From the NCBI RefSeq assembly GCF_014201145.1, contig NZ_JACHDP010000001.1, positions 3,224,001 through 3,288,000 of the forward strand: a DNA stretch of 64,000 nucleotides, given 5' to 3'. The notes under the pieces are model-generated. The model saw only the letters and a list, made by a program, of their open reading frames with translations. It was not told the DNA's origin and did no database searches. The stretch is from Micromonospora parathelypteridis. Its GTDB lineage: Bacteria; Actinomycetota; Actinomycetes; Mycobacteriales; Micromonosporaceae. This document shows, piece after piece, positions 15,495 through 22,178 of this stretch. The stretch's first letter is position 1. The number at the start of each line of letters is the position of its first letter. The position numbers and the translations under genes are program-made.

Positions 15495-16094
15495 GTGACG
15501 GTGGAGCAGCAGGCACGGGGTGCGGCGGGTGCGGGCCGGCGCAGATCCCGCAAGGACGAAATCCTGGAGATCGCGGTCGGTCTGTTCGCCGCGCGCGGCT
15601 ATCACGGTGTGTCGATGGACGACATCGGCGCAGCGGCCGGTGTCACCGGTCCGGCGCTCTACCACCACTTCGCCGGCAAGGAGGCGATGCTGGCCGCCGC
15701 TCTGATCCCGGTGAGCGAGGGTTTGCTGGCCGGCGGGCGGGAACGCGCCGCCGGGCACCCGGACGACCCGCGCGGTGTGCTGGAGTCGCTGATCGACTTC
15801 CACGTCGAGTTCGCGCTGGCCAACCCGGCGGTGATCGCGTTGCACCTGCACGAGCTGGACCGCCTGCCGGAGGAGCCGCGGCGGCGGATCCGTCGCCTGC
15901 AACGCCTCTACGTCGAGGAATGGGTCACCGTGCTGACCGCGCTGCACCCAGGTATGCCCGACGGTGAGGCGCGGGTGCTCGCGCACGCCGCGTTCGGCCT
16001 GATGAACTCGACCCCGTTCCTCGGTGGCGAGGTGGACCGGCGACGCCGCGCCGAGTTGCTGCGCGACGCAACCCTGGCCGCGCTGCTCGCCTGA
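15495..16094 (+). CDS. TetR-family regulator beside acyl-CoA catabolic genes
   Basis: The 199-aa protein has a TetR helix-turn-helix (about 18-65), DEILEIAVGLFAARGYHGVS, followed by DDIGAAAGVTGPALYHHFAGKEAML, and a TetR_C domain with the FHVEFALANPAVIALHLHE segment. The GTG start has no Shine-Dalgarno, but TACGCT ends 6 bp upstream, suggesting a leaderless mRNA. It precedes the biotin carboxylase, HMG-CoA lyase, carboxyltransferase and acyl-CoA dehydrogenase genes on the same strand. Regulators of this kind commonly sense acyl-CoAs and control branched-chain catabolism, which is the inference here. Control of the divergent MFS gene is the alternative. Confidence 0.88.
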   Translation: MTVEQQARGAAGAGRRRSRKDEILEIAVGLFAARGYHGVSMDDIGAAAGVTGPALYHHFAGKEAMLAAALIPVSEGLLAGGRERAAGHPDDPRGVLESLIDFHVEFALANPAVIALHLHELDRLPEEPRRRIRRLQRLYVEEWVTVLTALHPGMPDGEARVLAHAAFGLMNSTPFLGGEVDRRRRAELLRDATLAALLA

Positions 16095-16167
16095 GCCCGA
16101 CTCGTCAGAAGTCTGCCGGTCGTGATTCCCTAACCACCGTCCCAACATCCGGACGCCGGGAGGAAAC

Positions 16168-17505
16168 ATGATCGAGTCACTGCTGGTCGCCAATCGGGGC
16201 GAGATCGCCCGCCGGATCATCCGTACCGCCAAGCGGCTCGGCATCCGCGCGATCGCGGTGTACTCGGAGGCCGACGCCGACCTGCCGTTCGTCGCCGAGG
16301 CCGACGAGGCGGTCCTCATCGGCCCGCCGAACCCGGCGCAGAGCTACCGCAACACCGAGGCGATCATCGCCGCCGCGAAGTCGACAGGTGCGCAGGCCAT
16401 CCACCCCGGGTACGGCTTCCTGTCGGAGAACGCCGAGTTCGCCCGTACCGTCGAGTCGAGCGGCCTGATCTGGGTCGGGCCCGGCGCGGACGCGATCACC
16501 GCGATGGGCGACAAGATCAATGCCCGGAACCTGATGGCCGCGGCCGGCGTTCCGGTCGCGCCCGGCACCACCGACCCGGCCGCCGACCTGGACGCGGCGG
16601 TGACGGCCGCCGCCGAGATCGGCTACCCGGTGATGGTCAAGGCCGCGGCCGGTGGCGGCGGCATGGGCATGGGCGTGGCCGTCGACGAGGCCGCGCTGCG
16701 CACCGAGTACGACAAGGTGCGCACGTTCGCCGAGCGGATGTTCGGCGACGGCTCGGTGCTGCTCGAGCGGTACTTCCCCCGGGTGCGTCACGTCGAGGTG
16801 CAGATCCTCGGCCTGGCCGACGGCCGGGTGGTGGCGCTCGGCGAGCGGGAGTGCTCGGTGCAGCGGCGCAACCAGAAGCTGGTCGAGGAGTCCCCTTCGC
16901 CGGCGGTGTCGCCGGAGCTGCGGTCTCGCCTCCTGGCGGCGGCGGTGCGCGCTGGTGAGGCGGTCGGCTACCGCAACGCGGGCACCGTGGAGTGCCTGCT
17001 CGACCCAGCCTCCGGCGAGTTCTTTTTCCTGGAGATGAACACGCGACTGCAGGTGGAGCACCCGGTGACCGAGTACGTCTACGGCGTCGACCTGGTCGAG
17101 GAGCAGTTGCGGGTGGCGGCCGGGCTCGCCCCGACCTTCGACCCGGACGCGCTGGTCCCGCGCGGGCACGCCATCGAGATGCGGATCAACGCGGAGGACC
17201 CGAAGCGCTTCTTCCCCGGGCCCGGCGTGATCAGGACCTGGGTGGAACCGACGGGTGACGGTGTGCGGGTGGACTCCGGCTACACCGAGGGCAACACCGT
17301 GACCCAGTTCTACGACAGCCTGCTGGCCAAGCTGATCATCACCGGCGCCACCCGGGACGAGGTGCTCGAACGCGCGAAGGCGGCGGTGGCCGCGTTCCAG
17401 ATCGAGGGCCCGAAGAACAACGTCCCCTTCTTCGCCGAGCTGCTGGACAATGCCGAGTTCCGCTCGGGCGCCTACGACACGGGCATCGTCTCCCGTATGC
17501 GCTGA
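16168..17505 (+). CDS. Biotin carboxylase subunit of an acyl-CoA carboxylase
   Basis: The 445-aa protein is a complete biotin carboxylase: N-terminal preATP-grasp domain (SLLVANRGEIARRIIRTAKR), ATP-grasp with the glycine loop KAAAGGGGMGMGVA, RDCS-like segment GERECSVQRRNQKLVEE, and EMNTRLQVEHPVTE. The protein ends at residue 445 without the biotin-carrier domain (no AMKM motif) found in the usual long actinobacterial alpha subunits. It would carboxylate biotin carried on a separate BCCP or on another alpha chain. With the carboxyltransferase at 19287 it may act on methylcrotonyl-CoA or propionyl-CoA. GGGAGGA precedes the ATG. Confidence 0.92.
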   Translation: MIESLLVANRGEIARRIIRTAKRLGIRAIAVYSEADADLPFVAEADEAVLIGPPNPAQSYRNTEAIIAAAKSTGAQAIHPGYGFLSENAEFARTVESSGLIWVGPGADAITAMGDKINARNLMAAAGVPVAPGTTDPAADLDAAVTAAAEIGYPVMVKAAAGGGGMGMGVAVDEAALRTEYDKVRTFAERMFGDGSVLLERYFPRVRHVEVQILGLADGRVVALGERECSVQRRNQKLVEESPSPAVSPELRSRLLAAAVRAGEAVGYRNAGTVECLLDPASGEFFFLEMNTRLQVEHPVTEYVYGVDLVEEQLRVAAGLAPTFDPDALVPRGHAIEMRINAEDPKRFFPGPGVIRTWVEPTGDGVRVDSGYTEGNTVTQFYDSLLAKLIITGATRDEVLERAKAAVAAFQIEGPKNNVPFFAELLDNAEFRSGAYDTGIVSRMR

Positions 17506-17581
17506 TCAACGGCTCTGGTGGCGGGAGTGGCATGCTGGGGGAACCCCAGCACAGCACTACGTCACAGTGAGGTGACCCCTT

Positions 17582-18502
17582 ATGGCGGACCTGCCGGATT
17601 TCGTCTCCATACGCGAGGTCGGGCCGCGGGACGGGCTGCAGAACGAGGACCCGATCCCGGCCGACGCCAAGGTGCGGCTGCTCGACGCGCTCTCCGCCAC
17701 CGGCGTACGCCGGATCGAGGCGGTGTCGTTCGTGCATCCGTTGGCGATTCCGCAGATGGCCGACGCCGACGACGTGTGGCAGCGAGCGGTGAAGGCGGAC
17801 GGCGTGCGTTATTCGGCACTGGTGCCGAACACCCGGGGTGCCCAGCGGGCGCTCGCCGCCGGGTTCACCGAGATCGAAGTGGTCGTCTCGGCCAGCGACA
17901 CGCACAACCGGCGCAACGTCAACCGGTCCACCGACGAGTCACTGGACGACATCGCGGAGCTGATCGACCTGCTGCACGGCGCCTCCGCTCGGGTCGAGGT
18001 GATCGTGGCGACCAGCTTCGGCTGCCCGTACGAGGGGGACATCGACCCGAAGCGGGTGGCCGGGATCGTGGACCGGGTGGTCCGCGACGGCGCCGACCGG
18101 GTCGCGTTCGGCGACACCACCGGCATGGGCACACCGCGCCGGGTCCGTGAGCTGCTGACCGCGGTCCGCGACCGCAACGCGCACGTCCCGGTCCTGCTGC
18201 ACTTCCACAACACGCGGGGTACGGCGCTGGCCAACCTGTTGACCGCGCTGGAGTTGGGGGTGACCGAGTTCGACGCCAGCGTCGGTGGCCTGGGCGGCTG
18301 CCCGTACGCGCCGGGGGCGAGCGGCAACCTGGCGACCGAGGAGGCCGTGCACATGCTGCACGACATGGGCATCGACACCGGCATCGACCTGGCGGCCCTC
18401 ATCGAGGTGGCGGAGCTGGCCGAGGAACTGCTCGGCAAGAAGCTCCCGTCCGGCGTGCTGCGCGCGGGCCCGCGGACCCGACTGACGCCGATGCCGAGCT
18501 GA
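17582..18502 (+). CDS. Hydroxymethylglutaryl-CoA lyase
   Basis: The 306-aa product is an HMGL-like TIM-barrel enzyme. It has the metal and substrate site SIREVGPRDGLQNE (about 9-22), the SFVHP loop, the metal ligands in LHFHNTRGTALAN and the catalytic cysteine loop GGLGGCPYAPGASGN (about 237-251). It cleaves 3-hydroxy-3-methylglutaryl-CoA to acetyl-CoA and acetoacetate, the last step of leucine breakdown. GAGGTGA precedes the ATG. It follows the biotin carboxylase by 76 bp and is ended by a strong hairpin. Confidence 0.9.
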   Translation: MADLPDFVSIREVGPRDGLQNEDPIPADAKVRLLDALSATGVRRIEAVSFVHPLAIPQMADADDVWQRAVKADGVRYSALVPNTRGAQRALAAGFTEIEVVVSASDTHNRRNVNRSTDESLDDIAELIDLLHGASARVEVIVATSFGCPYEGDIDPKRVAGIVDRVVRDGADRVAFGDTTGMGTPRRVRELLTAVRDRNAHVPVLLHFHNTRGTALANLLTALELGVTEFDASVGGLGGCPYAPGASGNLATEEAVHMLHDMGIDTGIDLAALIEVAELAEELLGKKLPSGVLRAGPRTRLTPMPS

Positions 18503-18512
18503 GGACGCGACG

Positions 18513-18540
18513 AAGGGGCCGGCGCGTGCGCCGGCCCCTT
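18513..18540 (+). terminator. Hairpin terminator after HMG-CoA lyase
   Basis: A perfect 13-bp stem, AAGGGGCCGGCGC (18513-18525) with GCGCCGGCCCCTT (18528-18540), has a two-base loop and lies 11 bp after the stop codon. The downstream snapalysin gene is convergent, so it may serve both. Confidence 0.85.
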
Positions 18541-18556
18541 CCACGTGCCAGGTCGA

Positions 18557-19117
18557 TCAGCTCACCGGGGTGAGCACACTCGGCCAGCTGTCGCGGAAGA
18601 TGTCCGCGCTGCGGTCGGTGGCACTGAACGTGCCGGCGAAGAGGTTGGTCACCCGGTTCGCCTCGGCGGTGCTCGGATACGCGTTGGTGCAGCTGGTGCC
18701 GGCGCTGCCGCCGGACATCAGGAGCGAGCAGTTCCCGTTGTAGTTGTCCGGCAGGCCGAGGATGTGCCCGATCTCGTGGGTCATGATCCGCAGCACGCTG
18801 TACTGCGCCGCCTGCTGGGTGTCGATGTAGACCCGGCCGTTGCCGAGGCTGGTCCGCACGGCGTACGAGCCGCCGCCGGTGATCCGGTAGATCCGGAGGT
18901 TGGAACCGCAGTTCGCCGAGAGCGTCAGGTTCGACGTGGCGTTGTTCCAGATCGAGGCGGCCGAGTTGGCGGTGCTGGCGTAGCTTCCCGCCTGGCTGGT
19001 GTTGTAGCAGATGGTCATGGCGGCGGACGCGGGCGAGGGGTTGGCGACCGTCAAGCCGAGGGTGGTGAGTGCCGTCGCGAGGAACGCGACCGCGAGCCGA
19101 TTGAGTCGTGAGGTCAT
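18557..19117 (-). CDS. Snapalysin-type secreted zinc metalloprotease (M7)
   Basis: The 186-aa preprotein has a signal peptide (MTSRLNRLAVAFLATALTTL, cleavage near ASA-A about residue 32) and the metalloprotease motif MTHEIGHILGLPDNYNG, in which HExxH plus a downstream Asp bind zinc as in the snapalysin family (HExxHxxGxxD). Cys pairs at TICYN/ANCGS and GNCS/GTSC are consistent with disulfides. There is little room for a propeptide, so it is shorter than Streptomyces SnpA. I start at the ATG at 19117 because the signal peptide begins there. An ACATG-CATT-CATGT inverted repeat lies 44-57 bp upstream. It breaks the run of acyl-CoA genes on the opposite strand. No adjacent LysR regulator is present. 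Confidence 0.9.
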   Translation of the reverse strand: MTSRLNRLAVAFLATALTTLGLTVANPSPASAAMTICYNTSQAGSYASTANSAASIWNNATSNLTLSANCGSNLRIYRITGGGSYAVRTSLGNGRVYIDTQQAAQYSVLRIMTHEIGHILGLPDNYNGNCSLLMSGGSAGTSCTNAYPSTAEANRVTNLFAGTFSATDRSADIFRDSWPSVLTPVS

Positions 19118-19160
19118 CGCTGACTCCAATCCGGGAGGAGGGGGTGCCAGGAGCCTAGCG

Positions 19161-19174
19161 ACATGCATTCATGT
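19161..19174. promoter_or_regulatory. Inverted repeat upstream of snapalysin gene
   Basis: ACATG-CATT-CATGT is a perfect 5-bp inverted repeat with a 4-bp spacer in a locally AT-richer stretch, 44 bp upstream of the minus-strand protease start. It could be an operator; the evidence is only its symmetry and position. Confidence 0.35.
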
Positions 19175-19250
19175 TTTTCAATGTCTTGCTCTGGGCTTCG
19201 CCGTCTGGTTCGCTCATGGGTCGCCGACAGGCGTGCCAATGCGATAGCCT

Positions 19251-19260
19251 AACGATCGTT
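19251..19260. promoter_or_regulatory. AACGATCGTT palindrome upstream of carboxyltransferase
   Basis: A perfect 10-bp palindrome lies 26 bp before the GTG of the carboxyltransferase gene. TetR-family regulators of acyl-CoA catabolism often bind AACG-N2-CGTT-type operators, so this may be the site for the regulator at 15495. No second copy was seen upstream of the biotin carboxylase. Confidence 0.45.
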
Positions 19261-19286
19261 CAGGTCAGTATGGCGAGGGAGTCGGC

Positions 19287-20819
19287 GTGACGCTCGACGG
19301 TGAGGCGCTGGAGCAGCTGCGCAAGCGGGCCCGGTCCGGCGGCGCGGACAAGTACCACGCGGCCAACGCCGCCAAGGGAAAGCTCTTCGCCCGTGAGCGG
19401 GTCGCGCTCCTGGTCGACGAGGGCTCGTTCGTCGAGGACGGCCTCTACGCCAACGCGCTGGCCGAAGGGCTGCCGGCCGACGGGGTCGTCACCGGCACCG
19501 CCACGATCGACGGCCGCCAGGTCTGTCTGATGGCCAACGACTCCACCGTCAAGGCCGGCAGCTGGGGCGCTCGCACCGTCGAAAAGATCATCAGGATCAT
19601 CGAGCGCGCCTACGGTGCCGGTGTGCCGATGGTCTACCTGGTCGACTCGGCCGGCGCTCGGATCACCGACCAGGTCGACCTCTTCCCCGGCCGGCGAGGC
19701 GCCGGAAAGATCTTCTGGAACCAGGTGCGGGCCTCGGGTTCGATCCCGCAGGTCTGCGCGTTGTTCGGACCGAGCGCCGCCGGTGGGGCGTACATTCCGG
19801 CGTTCTGCGATGTGGTGGCCCTGGTCGACGGCAACGCGAGCATGTATCTCGGCTCCGACCGGATGGTCGAGATGGTCACCGGCGAGAAGACCACCCTGGA
19901 GGCGATGGGCGGGGCCAAGGTGCACACCGCCGAATCGGGCGTCGGGCACTTCCTCTGCAAGACCGAGGCCGACGCGCTCGACGTGGTGAAGACCTACCTG
20001 TCGTACCTGCCGGCGAACTGGACGCAGCAGCCGCCGGCCGCCCCGGCGGTCGCCGCGCCCGCGAAGGCCGACCTGGCCGCGCTGGTGCCGGCCAGCGAGC
20101 GGCAGGCGTTCGACATGCGGCGGTACGTCAAGGGTCTGCTCGACGAGGGTTCGTTCTTCGAGATCCAGGCACTCTGGGCCAAGGAGCTGACCATCGGCTT
20201 CGGCCGTCTCGACGGTCAGGTCGTCGGCGTCATCGGCAACAACTCGATGTTCAAGGGCGGTGTGCTCTTCGTCGACTCGGCCGACAAGGCGACCAGGTTC
20301 GTGCAGCTGTGCGACGCGTTCAACGTGCCGCTGCTGTTCCTCAGCGACGTGCCCGGTTTCATGGTCGGCAGCGCGGTGGAGAAGCAGGGCATCATCCGGC
20401 ACGGCGCCAAGATGATCACCGCGATCTCCGAGGCGACAGTGCCGAAGATCTGCGTGGTGGTCCGCAAGGCGTACGGCGCCGGCCTCTACGCGATGGCCGG
20501 CCCCGGGTTCGAGCCGGACGCCACCATCGCGCTGCCCACCGCGAAGATCGCGGTGATGGGAGCCGAGGCGGCCGTGAACGCGGTCTACGCCAACAAGATC
20601 GCCGCCATCCCGGACGAGGACGAGCGGGCCGCCTTCGTCGCCGCCAAGCGGGCCGAGTACGAGCAGGACATCGACGTCGTCCGGCTCGCCAGCGAGCTGG
20701 TGGTGGACGCCATCGTCGAGCCGCACGACCTGCGCACCGAGTTGGTCCGTCGCTTCGCGGCCGCGCGTACGAAGGATCGGCACTTCTCCCGCCGTCGGCA
20801 CGGCGTCACCCCGGTCTGA
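19287..20819 (+). CDS. Acyl-CoA carboxylase carboxyltransferase (beta) subunit
   Basis: The 510-aa protein has two crotonase-like carboxyltransferase halves. The N-terminal half holds the acyl-CoA site with SAAGGAYIPAFCDVVALV; the C-terminal half holds the biotin site with FLSDVPGFMVGSAVEKQGII and RKAYGAGLYAMAGPGFEPD. It transfers CO2 from carboxybiotin to an acyl-CoA. The flanking HMG-CoA lyase and acyl-CoA dehydrogenase point to methylcrotonyl-CoA, but the specificity residue cannot be judged without alignment. GAGGGAG precedes the GTG; an ATG at 19270 is an alternative. The acyl-CoA dehydrogenase begins 76 bp downstream. Confidence 0.92.
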   Translation: MTLDGEALEQLRKRARSGGADKYHAANAAKGKLFARERVALLVDEGSFVEDGLYANALAEGLPADGVVTGTATIDGRQVCLMANDSTVKAGSWGARTVEKIIRIIERAYGAGVPMVYLVDSAGARITDQVDLFPGRRGAGKIFWNQVRASGSIPQVCALFGPSAAGGAYIPAFCDVVALVDGNASMYLGSDRMVEMVTGEKTTLEAMGGAKVHTAESGVGHFLCKTEADALDVVKTYLSYLPANWTQQPPAAPAVAAPAKADLAALVPASERQAFDMRRYVKGLLDEGSFFEIQALWAKELTIGFGRLDGQVVGVIGNNSMFKGGVLFVDSADKATRFVQLCDAFNVPLLFLSDVPGFMVGSAVEKQGIIRHGAKMITAISEATVPKICVVVRKAYGAGLYAMAGPGFEPDATIALPTAKIAVMGAEAAVNAVYANKIAAIPDEDERAAFVAAKRAEYEQDIDVVRLASELVVDAIVEPHDLRTELVRRFAAARTKDRHFSRRRHGVTPV

Positions 20820-20895
20820 TCCTCGACCCAGGCCGCCACAGCGACCCGCCCCGGCGTCACGAGCGTCTGGCGGGCTGTCCTTACAGGAGGATGAG

Positions 20896-22044
20896 ATGGA
20901 CTTCCGGCTCACCGACGAACAAGCGGCGCTGCGGGAGAGTGTGCGGGACTTCGCACGCGATGTGATCGCCCCGGTCATCGCCGAGCACTACGAGCAGCAC
21001 ACGTTCCCGTACGAGGTGATCCGGCAGATGGGCAAGATGGGCCTGTTCGGCCTGCCCTTCGGCGAGGAGCACGGCGGCATGGGCGGTGACTACTTCGCGC
21101 TCTGCCTGGCGCTGGAGGAGTTGGCCCGGGTCGACTCCAGCGTGGCCATCACGCTGGAGGCGGCGGTCTCGCTGGGCGCGATGCCGATCTACCGCTTCGG
21201 CACCGCGGAGCAGAAGGCGACGTGGCTGCCCAAGCTGCTCAGCGGCGAGGCGCTGGCCGGTTTCGGTCTCACCGAGCCGGGCACCGGCTCGGACGCCGCC
21301 GGCACCCAGACGCGGGCGGTGCTCGACGGCGACGAGTGGGTGATCAACGGGTCGAAGGCGTTCATCACCAACTCGGGGACCGACATCACGGCCATGGTGA
21401 CCGTCACCGCGGTGACCGGCACCAACCCGGACGGCTCCAAGGAGTTGTCGACGATCATCGTGCCGACCGGCACGCCCGGGTTCACCGTGGCGCCGGGCTA
21501 CTCCAAGGTGGGTTGGACCGCCTCGGACACCCACGAGCTGACCTTCGACGACTGCCGGGTGCCGGCCGCCAACCTGCTCGGCGAGCGGGGCCGCGGCTTC
21601 GCCCAGTTCCTGCGGATCCTCGACGAGGGTCGGATCGCCATCGCCGCGCTGGCCGTCGGTCTCGCCCAGGGCTGCGTCGACGAGTCGATCAAATACGCGA
21701 AGGAGCGGCACGCCTTCGGCCGGCCGATCGGTGCCAACCAGGCCATCCAGTTCAAAATCGCGGACATGGAGCTGAAGGCACACACCGCCCGGTTGGCCTA
21801 CTACGACGCTGCTGCCCGCATGCTGGCCGGCGAGCCGTTCAAGCGGCAGGCCGCCATCGCCAAACTGCACGCCAGCACGATCGCGGTGGACAACGCCCGG
21901 GAGGCCACCCAGATCCACGGCGGCTACGGCTTCATGAACGAGTACCCGGTGGCCCGGTTCTGGCGAGACTCCAAGATCCTGGAGATCGGCGAGGGCACCA
22001 GCGAGGTGCAGCGCATGATCATCGCTCGTGATCTGGGTCTCTGA
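20896..22044 (+). CDS. Acyl-CoA dehydrogenase
   Basis: The 382-aa protein has the three acyl-CoA dehydrogenase domains. Visible signatures are the FAD/substrate loop GFGLTEPGTGSDAAGTQT, ERGRGFAQFLRILDEGRIAIAA, ERHAFGRPIGANQAIQFKIAD and the C-terminal IHGGYGFMNEYPVARFWRDSK followed by EIGEGTSEVQ. The Glu in EGT is at the catalytic-base position of short- and medium-chain enzymes; isovaleryl-CoA dehydrogenases have their base elsewhere. A branched short-chain substrate is therefore more likely than isovaleryl-CoA. AGGAGG at 20885-20890 fixes the start at the ATG at 20896 over the one at 20891. Confidence 0.92.
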   Translation: MDFRLTDEQAALRESVRDFARDVIAPVIAEHYEQHTFPYEVIRQMGKMGLFGLPFGEEHGGMGGDYFALCLALEELARVDSSVAITLEAAVSLGAMPIYRFGTAEQKATWLPKLLSGEALAGFGLTEPGTGSDAAGTQTRAVLDGDEWVINGSKAFITNSGTDITAMVTVTAVTGTNPDGSKELSTIIVPTGTPGFTVAPGYSKVGWTASDTHELTFDDCRVPAANLLGERGRGFAQFLRILDEGRIAIAALAVGLAQGCVDESIKYAKERHAFGRPIGANQAIQFKIADMELKAHTARLAYYDAAARMLAGEPFKRQAAIAKLHASTIAVDNAREATQIHGGYGFMNEYPVARFWRDSKILEIGEGTSEVQRMIIARDLGL

Positions 22045-22178
22045 AGGGATCCGCCGGGCGGGCTGACTAACCGGCCCCGGCAGGGCTGCCCGTACGGCTG
22101 TCGGGTTTCGGCGAGGGGGCGTCGGTAGCCCGACGTTCGGCTGCCGGCTGTCGTCGTCGATCCGTACTCTTCGTGCCC

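Noticed and set aside
19260..20978. 572-aa minus-strand frame opposite the carboxyltransferase
   Set aside because: It is antisense to a well-supported enzyme and has His/Gly/Asp-rich shadow composition.
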